DNA of 64,000 bases from Oceanobacter mangrovi (GTDB taxonomy: Bacteria; Pseudomonadota; Gammaproteobacteria; Pseudomonadales; Oceanobacteraceae): contig NZ_JAHXZR010000005.1 in assembly GCF_019740315.1 (NCBI RefSeq), positions 124,001-188,000 of the forward strand, in the 5' to 3' direction. Both the position numbers and the translations under genes were made by a program. This document shows positions 1 to 9,042 of the stretch, one piece after another. The notes under the pieces are model-generated. The model had not been told where the DNA came from and ran no database searches. It saw nothing but the letters and a program-made list of their open reading frames with translations. The first letter of the stretch is position 1, and every line of letters begins with the position of its first letter.

Positions 1-1211
1 ATCTGCCGCTGCAGCGACTGCGGCAGCGGTTTGACGCCCCAGATCAACAGCGTCGCACCTTCCGGCACTTGGCTGGCTTTGTTACAGCAGTGCAGCTTTG
101 CCCCAAACAGAAAGTCTTTCAGAATTGGCCGTTTCCAGGCCGAAAAACCCAAGGCATAAACATCGCCAAGGGCATGATTCCAGAGCCACTGCTGACGCTG
201 TAACGCCAGTAATTGCATCACAGTTTCCAGCTCTGTTGGCTTGTGGGTTTCCGGGTCCATGTAACGGCTGTAAGACACCAGTGCGGCATGAACCAGCTGA
301 TCCCGACAGGCTCCGGCGGGCAAATTTCTGACCAGCATCCGACGCCGCTCCGGCGCTGCCAGCTGATCTTCGGTAACCCCCCAGCCAGCATAAAACGGCA
401 TACCAAAACAACGCACCGGCTTACCCCAGATCAGGGCTTCGAAGCCCATTTGCGAGGTAACGGTATAAACCCGCTGCGCGCTTTCTAACAGCCGTCCTGG
501 GTGACAGTTTTCCGCAATAATCTGCAAGCGTGGATGCTGCAAGGTCGCAAGGTCGAAATGACCGGCTTTGGCACGGGTAAAAGCATCCGGGTGGACTTTC
601 AGAATCACCGTCGAGTGAGGGTTCTCTGCCAGCGCAGCCTCCAGCATCAACTGAAAGCTGCGGGCATCCGCCTGACCAAAAGCAATCGAAGCGTCACCGG
701 CAACCTGATCCACCACCAGTACATAAGACTCCGGCAGCGGCCTGGAATATTCCGGTGCGGCGTTGTATTTGGACACATTCAGCTGCTGCCACAAGCCAAC
801 AATCTGTTGTGCCCGTTGCCGTTCAGCCTCTTTCAGCGGCGTTGCAATCAAACGCTCCAGCCGCGATGGCTGCAAGGCGTCGTAATAGATGCCTTCATCA
901 TCCACCACCACAGACAGCGCCGGGTCTTCGCGACCCAGTGAACGCACAAAACCGTCTTCCAACAGCCGATATTCAAGATTCTGTTTCCGGGCAATCACCT
1001 GCGCCTGCAAGCCGGAACGCTTGCGGCCCCAGCCCAGCACCTGCACCGGCCCGGACGACTCCGGGCCGGAACTGTCGCATTGCCAGAAAAGCTGCACGAT
1101 CGGATTGGCCAACAAAGCCCGCGACGGCGAAATAGCCGCCGGGCGCATTGGCCCCTCACCCGGAGCGACAGCAGGTGATTTGAAAGAAGCGTTTGATTTC
1201 GGCGTTGCCAT
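1..1211 (-). CDS. kpsC: KpsC-type capsular polysaccharide glycosyltransferase, partial (3' end beyond window)
   Basis: About 403 N-terminal residues are visible and the frame runs open through position 1, so the gene is cut by the window edge. Diagnostic KpsC-like stretches are EDGFVRSLG followed by LSVVVDDEGIYYDA (near residues 95-115), then a region with VLVVDQVAGDAS, KVHPDAF, YTVTSQMGFEALIWGKPV and a CFGMPFYAGWGVTED motif. KpsC family enzymes are cytoplasmic beta-Kdo transferases that build the linker on the lipid anchor of group 2-type capsules and usually have about 670 residues with two GT modules, so roughly one module is seen. The ATG at 1209-1211 follows an AAGGA ribosome site. The neighbouring glycosyltransferase-like and acyltransferase genes fit a surface polysaccharide context. 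Family call is firm; the exact polysaccharide is unknown. Confidence 0.85.
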   Translation of the reverse strand, partial: MATPKSNASFKSPAVAPGEGPMRPAAISPSRALLANPIVQLFWQCDSSGPESSGPVQVLGWGRKRSGLQAQVIARKQNLEYRLLEDGFVRSLGREDPALSVVVDDEGIYYDALQPSRLERLIATPLKEAERQRAQQIVGLWQQLNVSKYNAAPEYSRPLPESYVLVVDQVAGDASIAFGQADARSFQLMLEAALAENPHSTVILKVHPDAFTRAKAGHFDLATLQHPRLQIIAENCHPGRLLESAQRVYTVTSQMGFEALIWGKPVRCFGMPFYAGWGVTEDQLAAPERRRMLVRNLPAGACRDQLVHAALVSYSRYMDPETHKPTELETVMQLLALQRQQWLWNHALGDVYALGFSAWKRPILKDFLFGAKLHCCNKASQVPEGATLLIWGVKPLPQSLQRQ

Positions 1212-1386
1212 GCAGGTCCTTGTACTGGCGCTATCAAGGAAGGAAATTCTGGCCACAGTCTAGTGGCTGAAACGCCGATGGCAAAATAAAGTTGGAGGTT
1301 GTGCTGGTCGGCCTGTTTCCACGCCCCATAATTCACCGGCGCGTGCGGCACGGAATGCATGCACGCCAGAATCCAGAGCAGGATGG

Positions 1387-1407
1387 ATCCTGAAGCGAGT
1401 TCAGGAT
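1387..1407. repeat. Imperfectly spaced inverted repeat in intergenic DNA
   Basis: ATCCTGAA at 1387-1394 pairs with TTCAGGAT at 1400-1407 over a 5-nt loop. It sits just after the stop of the J-domain gene on the minus strand, within a stretch resembling dispersed intergenic repeats (CCAGAATCC...GGATCCTGAA). It could act as a weak terminator, but no T tract follows. Confidence 0.4.
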
Positions 1408-1423
1408 GACACATGGATAATAG

Positions 1424-1972
1424 TTAACCCAAGGCTGCCAGCAAGGCGTCGCGTGCCTGGGTGATTTGGACAAACAACTCCTGACTGCCACCCTGATCCG
1501 GGTGCGCTTTCTGTGCCAGGCGCCGGAACGCGGTTTTGATCTGCAGCTTTTCCAGCAGTCCTTCCGTTGGCAAATCCAGCAACTGACGATACTGACGCTC
1601 CAGCTGCGGCTGGAAATCTCCGCCATGACCGCCCCAGGCTGAGTTCTGTCGCTGCTGGTAACGGGCGAATTCAGCTTCCATACGTTGCTGATATTCCCGT
1701 CGTTGATGTAATGCAGCGCGCCGTAATTCAACCTGATTAGCCTGCCAGAAGACCCGCGACATAATGGTACAGGCTTCAAAACCCAGCTGGCCTGCTGCCA
1801 GCAAGCGGTCCAGCTGAAACGGCCCAACCATGTCGTATGGCTCATCCAGCCAGGCCACATGGCCATCATCAGTGAGTTGGAATTCAGCAATAGTGACGGT
1901 ATCGACAATGCCCAGGGTACCGTTCCAGATGACCCACAGCTCTTCTTCCATAAACCACTGCTGTTCAGACAT
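1424..1972 (-). CDS. Protein with C-terminal DnaJ (J) domain
   Basis: This is a 182-residue protein whose last 55-60 residues form a J domain: YRQLLDLP opens helix I, followed by IKTAFRRLAQKAHPDQGG carrying the essential HPD tripeptide, then LFVQITQARDALLAAL. J domains stimulate the ATPase of DnaK-type Hsp70 chaperones. The N-terminal part (acidic, Trp-rich, FMEEELWVIWNG) is not one I recognise, and there is no Gly/Phe region or zinc finger, so this is a specialised co-chaperone rather than DnaJ. A further upstream in-frame start at 2056 would add a hydrophobic leader. I prefer the ATG at 1972 because GAGG lies 7 nt before it. Confidence 0.75.
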   Translation of the reverse strand: MSEQQWFMEEELWVIWNGTLGIVDTVTIAEFQLTDDGHVAWLDEPYDMVGPFQLDRLLAAGQLGFEACTIMSRVFWQANQVELRRAALHQRREYQQRMEAEFARYQQRQNSAWGGHGGDFQPQLERQYRQLLDLPTEGLLEKLQIKTAFRRLAQKAHPDQGGSQELFVQITQARDALLAALG

Positions 1973-2111
1973 AAACGACCTCAGTTGCAAAGCAGGCATC
2001 ACAGCTACTATCAAAGGAGTTATTGCAAAACCCAGACCAGCCAGAACCGGCAGCAAAGCCGCTATTTATCAGGGTTTTAGGGGTATGCCAAAGATGTGAT
2101 TTGTTGCAGTT

Positions 2112-2137
2112 ACGCCACGGATAAACGACCGTGGCGT
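2112..2137. terminator. Hairpin downstream of the glycosyltransferase-like gene
   Basis: A perfect 9-bp stem, ACGCCACGG at 2112-2120 with CCGTGGCGT at 2129-2137, and an 8-nt loop. It lies about 35 nt past the stop of the minus-strand gene ending at 2172. No clear T run follows on either strand, so termination is only likely. Confidence 0.45.
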
Positions 2138-2171
2138 ATTGGAGGGAAAGAAAACAAAGACAATTGGAACG

Positions 2172-3023
2172 TTAGATCGGATATTTTGATATCAACCACT
2201 TCATTGCCAGTCTCTCTTTTATGCTCAGCTGAGAGACATCACCGAATAAAATTTCCCGGGAAATCGGTTTTGGCCGTAAACAGCCACTGGCACCATGATG
2301 GTTTTTCAGCAAGCGAGCCAACTTTCGGGGACCCAACAAACGCATAAGACAGTTAATCGAATCTCGCCCACTATCTCCTTTATGCCGGTGCAATTTCGGG
2401 CTATGAATAATCTTCGGAACTCCGTGCTTGTGTGTCATCACTTCGATCTGATTCAAATGCATCAGATTATATTCCGGTGGCAGGATCCCCAGCTTCAAAT
2501 CACTGTCCCACAGCAACTCCCGGAACGAAGGCTGGTCTTTTTTCTGATTCCGTTCCTTGATGACCGTTTTCCAATCGCGAAGAAAAGCCTGTACCTTGTC
2601 ACTATTGCGGACACCAACCAGACCACCATTCAGTGTGGGAAAGGACTGAGGAAACTGGCGATCCAGAATAAGACTGCCATGAGCTGAATTTCGGCCCGGG
2701 TCATGGCAGGCGATGATGTCGTATTTTTCCAGCAAGAAAAACACATCAGAAGGATCATCAATCACAAACGTATCGGAATCGATATACAGCGTGCAATCAA
2801 AACGGGACTGGGCCAGTGCATCAATTTTTGCCCGAAACCAGGAGTCAGGCTCAACATGAACCTGACTGAATACCTGTTCTTCTACCGGTTTGTCGGTAAA
2901 CAGATCAATCGGGATTTCCGGGCATTGACGACGCAGAGACCTGGCTGAGCGGATTGCCAGATCGGTGTAGGCAAGATCACCGGTCGCAGCATAAACGAAA
3001 CCGATTGATGGAGAGTCTGACAC
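2172..3023 (-). CDS. Glycosyltransferase-like (GT-A fold) protein
   Basis: This 283-residue protein starts at a GTG (3021-3023) with AAGGA 8 nt upstream. The N terminus GFVYAATGDLAYTDLAIRSARSLRR is typical of nucleotide-diphospho-sugar transferases of the GT8/GT-A type. CTLYIDSDTFVID (near residues 77-89) carries the DxD-type DSD motif that binds Mn2+ and the sugar nucleotide, and LNGGLVGVRNS follows further on. Donor and acceptor are unknown. It lies between the capsule gene and an O-acyltransferase, suggesting a role in surface glycan assembly, which is inference. No signal peptide or membrane segment is seen, so it should be cytoplasmic. Confidence 0.7.
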   Translation of the reverse strand: MSDSPSIGFVYAATGDLAYTDLAIRSARSLRRQCPEIPIDLFTDKPVEEQVFSQVHVEPDSWFRAKIDALAQSRFDCTLYIDSDTFVIDDPSDVFFLLEKYDIIACHDPGRNSAHGSLILDRQFPQSFPTLNGGLVGVRNSDKVQAFLRDWKTVIKERNQKKDQPSFRELLWDSDLKLGILPPEYNLMHLNQIEVMTHKHGVPKIIHSPKLHRHKGDSGRDSINCLMRLLGPRKLARLLKNHHGASGCLRPKPISREILFGDVSQLSIKERLAMKWLISKYPI

Positions 3024-3192
3024 GAGCTCGTTCCTTGTAAACTTTCAGAAAACTACCTGTTCTCTGTCGCAGAAATGATACGTGAATCGTCCAAATCATC
3101 AAGTTTTGTCATTAAAAAGCAACAAACCACAGTCTTTCGCCCAAGCGCCAAATCATAATGCAAATACCCATTTAAGTGCTGGTATCGCCGCT

Positions 3193-5130
3193 TTATGGCA
3201 TCGGAGTTTGCTCTGGAGAGTTATCAAATCGTACCAGCACCTTCTCGACTTGCTGAGCAAGATCAGGACATTCTTCGAATAAAGACTCACTGCCATAAAC
3301 TGAAATATGACTGCCATCAAGCGAATAGGGATATCCCTCTCGCGTCTTGTGTGTGCCATCTTTCTCAAAGCCCAGCTGTTGCTGAGTCACAAAAATCAGG
3401 TTCGGAGCTGAAGGCACTGTATGGGTTACTTGTTGCCAAAAGGCCGCTGCAGGTTCCGCTTTAAGAGGATCTTCAATTACCTTCTGATCGGGAAAATACA
3501 CTGCTCGCTCAACAGAATCCCTGCGCAGTAACACAGGGACATCCAGCACCATGACTGTAATATCTTTATCAGCCGCAACAGTTTCGAGCAGATCAACGAA
3601 TTCTCCGCTCAATTGGTGCTCATATACCTGATACCAGGCCGCTGCCAATACGATCACATCGTAATCCCGATAGTGCTTCTCAAACCACTGACGGTTCATC
3701 AAACACTGACGTCTGGATATGTGCCCAGCTGGTGCGGTACTCCCCTCCCCCAATGATGGAAAACACCAGTTCGTCGTCACACTACTGAGCTGAAAATCGA
3801 GAGACTGCGACAGATTTTCAAAATAGGGCTCCCATTGAGCGGCAAACGAGTCACCATACAACAGCAGAGACGGACTTTCCGGGTTATCGGAACCGATTGT
3901 GCACTGGGTCCCCTGCACTCCGACTTCTAGCCCCTTGTGAGTATTGAAGTTGTAAAAACAAAAGCCCTGCTCACGTGACGGCAACGTAAACTTCCCTGCT
4001 TGCACAAAACCAGGTTTATCAAAACGCTGGGCCAAGCCACCAGTAAATTTCCCTGTTGCTCCCAGGACGACAAACAGCAGGGTTCCAACAATAAAGAAAT
4101 TAAAGACAAACCGGCGGGAAAAGCGCTGTTTGTCCCGGAAAGGGCGCTCGACAAAGCGGTAGCCCAAGTACCCCAGAATAAATGAGCCCAGTATCAGAAC
4201 GGCTATTTCTGCAGTGCCTGCATCCTCCGTTGTCCTGAGGCGTGAATACGCCAACAAGGGTTGATGCCAAAGATAAGTGGAATAACTAATCAAGCCAATC
4301 CACACCAGTGGTTTCAGACTCAACAAACGCCCAACCAGGGTTCCACTATCAGCAAACAATATAATCCCCAGACTGCCAAGCACTGGAACCAGGGAATACA
4401 GACTTGGAAATGGTATCTGTTCGTCGTAGCCAAAGATCGAAAACAGCACCAGCGCCAGTGCCAATATCGACAGCAGGTTGTTTGACTCCAAACCACGTTG
4501 GCGAATAAAAAAGGCAGCCAATGCACCCAAAATCAATTCCCATGCCCGAGTAAGTGCAAAGAAGAAATTCGCCGTCGGCTGATGACGCCAGCCCCACTCA
4601 CTCAGAGCCAGACTACAGATGGCAATGGCCACCAGACACAGGAATAATTTGCGTGAGCCAAATTTCCACAGAAGGCCGAGCAATAAAGGGAATACCAGAT
4701 AATACTGCTCTTCGACAGCCAGGCTCCAGGTATGCAGCAGAGGTTTTTCTTCAGCAGCAGCAGCGAAATATCCGCTTTCCTTCCAGAAGACCATATTGGA
4801 TACCGACAACGCCGTACCCATCAGGCTATTTGAAAAGCTGACCATCTGCTTCGGCAACATCCATGCCCATGCAAATGGCAGGCAAACCAGCATGACCAAA
4901 AACAGAGCCGGTATTATTCGCCGGATTCGACGTTCATAAAAATTGACCAGACTAAACGTTTGGTTCGCGTGCTCCTCCAGCAAGATCGTGGATATCAGAT
5001 AACCACTGATCACAAAAAACACATCAACGCCGACAAAGCCCCCAGAGAATAATCCGTAGCCTGCGTGAAACAGCACTACAGGCACGATAGCCAATGCCCT
5101 TAGCCCATCAATTTCCGCACGATATTTCAA
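3193..5130 (-). CDS. OafA/YrhL-type acyltransferase with C-terminal SGNH domain
   Basis: An inner-membrane acyltransferase-3 protein of about 645 residues. The first ~350 residues contain the family opening YRAEIDGLRALAIVPVVLFHAG, FFVISGYLIS, FYERRIRRIIPA and TWSLAVEEQYY (catalytic His in the HAG region), with about ten hydrophobic segments. The C-terminal part is a periplasmic SGNH domain (LLLYGDSFAAQWEPYF, ending in DGSHISVYG with the Asp-X-X-His pair). Such proteins O-acetylate or otherwise acylate lipopolysaccharide O-antigen, capsule or peptidoglycan. I choose the TTG at 5128-5130 because AAGGA lies 6 nt upstream and the family motif then begins at residue 2. The ATG at 5184 has no ribosome site. 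Confidence 0.85.
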   Translation of the reverse strand: MKYRAEIDGLRALAIVPVVLFHAGYGLFSGGFVGVDVFFVISGYLISTILLEEHANQTFSLVNFYERRIRRIIPALFLVMLVCLPFAWAWMLPKQMVSFSNSLMGTALSVSNMVFWKESGYFAAAAEEKPLLHTWSLAVEEQYYLVFPLLLGLLWKFGSRKLFLCLVAIAICSLALSEWGWRHQPTANFFFALTRAWELILGALAAFFIRQRGLESNNLLSILALALVLFSIFGYDEQIPFPSLYSLVPVLGSLGIILFADSGTLVGRLLSLKPLVWIGLISYSTYLWHQPLLAYSRLRTTEDAGTAEIAVLILGSFILGYLGYRFVERPFRDKQRFSRRFVFNFFIVGTLLFVVLGATGKFTGGLAQRFDKPGFVQAGKFTLPSREQGFCFYNFNTHKGLEVGVQGTQCTIGSDNPESPSLLLYGDSFAAQWEPYFENLSQSLDFQLSSVTTNWCFPSLGEGSTAPAGHISRRQCLMNRQWFEKHYRDYDVIVLAAAWYQVYEHQLSGEFVDLLETVAADKDITVMVLDVPVLLRRDSVERAVYFPDQKVIEDPLKAEPAAAFWQQVTHTVPSAPNLIFVTQQQLGFEKDGTHKTREGYPYSLDGSHISVYGSESLFEECPDLAQQVEKVLVRFDNSPEQTPMP

Positions 5131-5253
5131 ACCAGATCCTTTTACTACGAACACAGACAAGCCAAACACCAGCCTGAGAGGCATATTTTAAGAAAGCGGC
5201 GATGCTATCACACGAGCCATCCGTCGTCAGATGTCGAGCTAGTTGAAGGCGAT

Positions 5254-8200
5254 TCAGGTTCCTTCTATTTCGTCAACCCGATACTGCCGCTCCAGTTCAC
5301 TGATCCCCAGACCACTTTTCTTGATCGCTTTCAGCTGCACCGGAATTCGTTCTTTCATAGCGTCGATATGACTGATGACACCAATCATCTTGCCGCTGGC
5401 ATTGAGGTTATCGAGGGCATCCAGGGCAATGTCCAGGGTTTCGCGGTCGAGGGTGCCGAAGCCTTCATCCAGAAACAGTGAATCAATGCTGGTTTTGTGG
5501 CTGACCAAATCAGATAACGCCAGCGCCAGTGCGAGACTGACCAGGAAGCTTTCGCCACCGGAGAGGGTTTTGGTATCCCGTTCGATATCGCCCTGCCAGG
5601 TGTCCAGTACGCTCAGTTCCAGACCACTGCCATCCTTGCTTTCAGCACTGTCCTTACGGCTCAACAGATAACGGCCGTGCAGTCGTTCGAGCTGGCTATT
5701 GGCCAGCTGCACCAAATGATCCAGCGTCAGTCCCTGGGCAAATTTGCGAAATTTGGCACCGTCTTTCTGGCCGATCAGGGAATTCAGATATTGGCTGTCG
5801 TCGTAGCTGAGCCGCTGCTGTTCAATTTGCTCGAACAATGTTTGCTGGCTCTGCCGACGCTGCTGGTCAGATACCAGGGTCTGATTCAACTCGCCACGGC
5901 GGCTACTGAACGATTCCTGCTGCTCGGCCAGTCGCTGACGCTGCATTTCACTAGCCGCTTGATCAAGCTGCCGGAATTCTTCTGCCTGCGGATGCTGCTG
6001 TACCGCCGCCAGGGCGTCGTCAGCATTGTGTAACAACGCCTGAGACTGGCTCAGCTCAGTATCCAGCGTTTGCTTCAATTGCTGTAACTGCTGCTGTTCA
6101 TCTTCACTCAGCATGGCTGCCAACACCGCTGCTTCCGATTCAAACGGGCTGGTTTGCAATGATGCTTGCCAGGCTTGCTGACGCTCTTCCAGCTGTTGAC
6201 TCGTCGCCTTGATTGCCTGCCGGGCACTGCCAAGCTCAGCGCTCAGCGCACTGTGCTCGCGGGCCAGTTGCTGGCTGGCGGCTTGCGCCTCGGTAAAGGT
6301 CTTTTCAGCCGCTGCCACTGTCTGCTGCATGGCTTCACGAGCGGCGACGACCGTCTGCTCACCAAACAGCTGCTGCCGTTGCTGCTGCAGCTCGATCAGT
6401 TTTGCATCCAGTTGCTCCAGCTCAGCCTGTTGGTGCTGCAACTGCCCTGCACACTCGTCCAGTTGCTTTTGTAGAATCGCACGCTGGTTTTCCAGCTCAA
6501 ACAGGGTACGGCCCAACTCTTCTCGCCGCTGGCTCTGTTGCCGCCATCGCTGACTGTCTTGTTGCTTTTGCTCAAACCAGGTCGCCAACTGATCTGGCTG
6601 TGGTGGCTGATAACCCAGCTCCGCCAGCTGATCGGCAAACGACTGCTGCAACAACGCCAATGCCTGTTGATCATTAGTCTGTTGCTGCTGTTTATCGGTC
6701 AGTTGTTGCTGCAACGCTTCCAGTTTGCCAGTGGCCACCACAAGCTCGGCTTGCAGGCGGGTTTGCTGCTGTTGCTGGTTGTCGAAGTGCGTTTTCAATT
6801 CGTCACGCCGCTTCTGCAATTGCTGCAACTGATTCAGGTCCTGCTGGCATTGCTGTTGCTGCCGGTGGTGTTGCTGCTCGAACGCCTGTAAGCCAGCCTG
6901 ATCGTGAATCGCCAGCCGCTGAGCTGACGTAAACAAACTCGCTTGCAGTGGCAACCATTGACCATCCAGCTGCTGCTGTTCGCTGGCAATCTGCTGCAGC
7001 CGCTGCTGAATTTCCTGCTGCTGACGCTGAATCGACTCCAGCTGCTCCTTAAGTTGTTTACCCTGTTCTTCAACCGCCTGAAACTGCTGTTCGGTGGTGT
7101 TCCTTTTGGCAATGTTGTCCGAGCTGTTCTGGCCATTTTGGGATAACGAATGATCCAGCGCCGGGTGGTCATAAGAGCCACACAGCGGGCAAGCTTCGTC
7201 GGCTTGCAGCACGGAACGATAATGCGCCAGCTGTTCATCCTGACTGACCAACTGGCGATAGACACCCAGCAGCTCTTGCAGACGTCGATATTCCAGCCGC
7301 AGCGTATCGCGCTGCTGAGCCAATTGCTGTTGTTGTTGAGTCAGCTGCTGCACTGAATCCTGCTTTGCGACCGCTTCCTGCTGCAACCGCCACCACTGCT
7401 GCTGCAAATGTTGCAGTTGCAGCAGCGAACCTTGCTGATGCTGCAAGTGCTGTTGCTGCTGTTGTAGCTGCTCCAGCGCTGACGGCGAACCTTCCGCTGT
7501 CGTAAAGCCCAGTTGTTGCAGGCTCTGGTCCAGCTGTTGGCGGGCCTGCTGCCAGGCCTGATGAGCCTGATCAAGCCCTTGTTGCAATTGCCCCAGCTGC
7601 TGTTGCTGATTCGACTGTGCCTGCTGCTGATCAGCCAGTTGTTGCTGCAACTGGCCGGTTTGCTGGTTCAGATCCGTCAGACTCAGGGTCTGTTTGGCCA
7701 TGCTGTCGGCCATATAACGCCACTGATCCAGGTATTTCTCTAACGACTGATCTGCCTGATGGCTGGCCAGATAGTCGTCAGTGGTTTGCAGCTGTTGTTG
7801 ACTGGCGCTGAGCTGCTGCTGAACGGCCGCCAACTGCTGTTGCAAGCTGTGCTGCTGTGTTTGATGCAGCTGCCGTTGTTTGCTGATGTCGCCGCGCTTG
7901 TCGGTCTGCCGTTGAATCTCATGATCAAGTGGCAACACCTGCTCGTTAATCTGTTGTTCCTGCTGTTGCTGCGCCGCTTTGGCCTGGTTCAACAAGTCAA
8001 ACTGTTTGGCTTGTTCGGCTTCCGCAGTTTGCAGACGGGTCTGCAGTGCCTGTTCCTGCTGCTGTTTATCGGCCAGTTGTTGCTGAAGTCTGGCCAGCTG
8101 TTGGCGGCTATCGACCAGCAAACTGTGCGGCGTCCGCAGTTTTTCCGCCGGCTCACTCTCGGCCAAGCGCTGTAACTGTGGCCGGGCTAGCTCCAGCGCG

Positions 8201-9042
8201 GCATTGGCCTGCGCCACGCGCGCGGCTGCTGCAGTTTGGTTGGCCTGCGCCTGCTGCCGTTGCTGCCACCAGTTCATACAAGCGTTAGTGGCTTCCAGTT
8301 GCTGTTTAACCTCAGCGACTTGTTGCTGCACCTGGGCCAGCTCTTGCTGGTATTCGGCAATTTCGTCAGCCGCTAACAGCTGTACACCGTCAGCACGGGC
8401 CTTGAGTTCGTTCAGGCGAGCCTCTTCCTGCTTGAACTTGTCGTACACCCGTTGGGAAATACGGCCATAAATTTCCGTGCCGGTCAGTTCTTCCAGCAAT
8501 TCAGCACGTTCAGACTCTTTGGCATTCAGAAATGCCGCAAACTGGCCCTGCGAAAGCATCATCGAACGGGTAAAACGGCCAAAATCGAGCCCGGTGATTT
8601 GCTCAATCAGCTCGGACTTCTGCTTCACCTGGCTGGCCAGCACCTTGCCTTTGCCAGCGGTTTCATCCATATCGTCATCCACCAGCAGCTCTGCCAGTTC
8701 GACCGTCGCCTGCTGCAAATTGCCATCCGGCTTGTTACGGGAACGACGCATGCTCCAGTGAGCGCGATAAGCTTTGCCCTTGACCTCAAAATGTACTTCC
8801 GCCGCACACTCGGCGGTTCCACGGGTCATGATTTCGTTGCTGGAAGTCGAGATCAGCCCCAGCCGCGGGGTCTGGTGATACAACGCCAGGCAGATGGCAT
8901 CCAGCAACGTCGACTTGCCGGCACCAGTCGGGCCGGTAATGGCAAACAGGCCGTTATCAATGAATGGCGAACGGGTAAAGTCGATCTTCCATTCGCCCTT
9001 GAGAGAGTTGAGATTCTTGAATTGCAGGCTGAGGATTTTCAT
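5254..9042 (-). CDS. sbcC: Exonuclease subunit SbcC
   Basis: ATPase subunit of the SbcCD (Mre11-Rad50-like) nuclease, which opens hairpins and trims blocked DNA ends. The 1262-residue protein has the expected SMC layout. Walker A GPTGAGKSTLLDA lies near residues 38-50. Two very long coiled coils flank the zinc hook CPLCGSYDHP near residue 617. The ABC signature LSGGESFLVSLALALAL and Walker B LFLDEGFGTLD come near the C terminus. Length is above the ~1050 residues of E. coli SbcC because the coiled coils are extended and extraordinarily rich in Gln (QQQQ runs). The start overlaps the end of sbcD by 4 nt, indicating translational coupling. Confidence 0.97.
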   Translation of the reverse strand: MKILSLQFKNLNSLKGEWKIDFTRSPFIDNGLFAITGPTGAGKSTLLDAICLALYHQTPRLGLISTSSNEIMTRGTAECAAEVHFEVKGKAYRAHWSMRRSRNKPDGNLQQATVELAELLVDDDMDETAGKGKVLASQVKQKSELIEQITGLDFGRFTRSMMLSQGQFAAFLNAKESERAELLEELTGTEIYGRISQRVYDKFKQEEARLNELKARADGVQLLAADEIAEYQQELAQVQQQVAEVKQQLEATNACMNWWQQRQQAQANQTAAAARVAQANAALELARPQLQRLAESEPAEKLRTPHSLLVDSRQQLARLQQQLADKQQQEQALQTRLQTAEAEQAKQFDLLNQAKAAQQQQEQQINEQVLPLDHEIQRQTDKRGDISKQRQLHQTQQHSLQQQLAAVQQQLSASQQQLQTTDDYLASHQADQSLEKYLDQWRYMADSMAKQTLSLTDLNQQTGQLQQQLADQQQAQSNQQQQLGQLQQGLDQAHQAWQQARQQLDQSLQQLGFTTAEGSPSALEQLQQQQQHLQHQQGSLLQLQHLQQQWWRLQQEAVAKQDSVQQLTQQQQQLAQQRDTLRLEYRRLQELLGVYRQLVSQDEQLAHYRSVLQADEACPLCGSYDHPALDHSLSQNGQNSSDNIAKRNTTEQQFQAVEEQGKQLKEQLESIQRQQQEIQQRLQQIASEQQQLDGQWLPLQASLFTSAQRLAIHDQAGLQAFEQQHHRQQQQCQQDLNQLQQLQKRRDELKTHFDNQQQQQTRLQAELVVATGKLEALQQQLTDKQQQQTNDQQALALLQQSFADQLAELGYQPPQPDQLATWFEQKQQDSQRWRQQSQRREELGRTLFELENQRAILQKQLDECAGQLQHQQAELEQLDAKLIELQQQRQQLFGEQTVVAAREAMQQTVAAAEKTFTEAQAASQQLAREHSALSAELGSARQAIKATSQQLEERQQAWQASLQTSPFESEAAVLAAMLSEDEQQQLQQLKQTLDTELSQSQALLHNADDALAAVQQHPQAEEFRQLDQAASEMQRQRLAEQQESFSSRRGELNQTLVSDQQRRQSQQTLFEQIEQQRLSYDDSQYLNSLIGQKDGAKFRKFAQGLTLDHLVQLANSQLERLHGRYLLSRKDSAESKDGSGLELSVLDTWQGDIERDTKTLSGGESFLVSLALALALSDLVSHKTSIDSLFLDEGFGTLDRETLDIALDALDNLNASGKMIGVISHIDAMKERIPVQLKAIKKSGLGISELERQYRVDEIEGT

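Noticed and set aside
6000-8300. Dense CTG/CAG repeats resembling a satellite or CRISPR-like array
   Set aside because: They are codons for Gln-rich coiled coils of SbcC, with no regular repeat-spacer structure.
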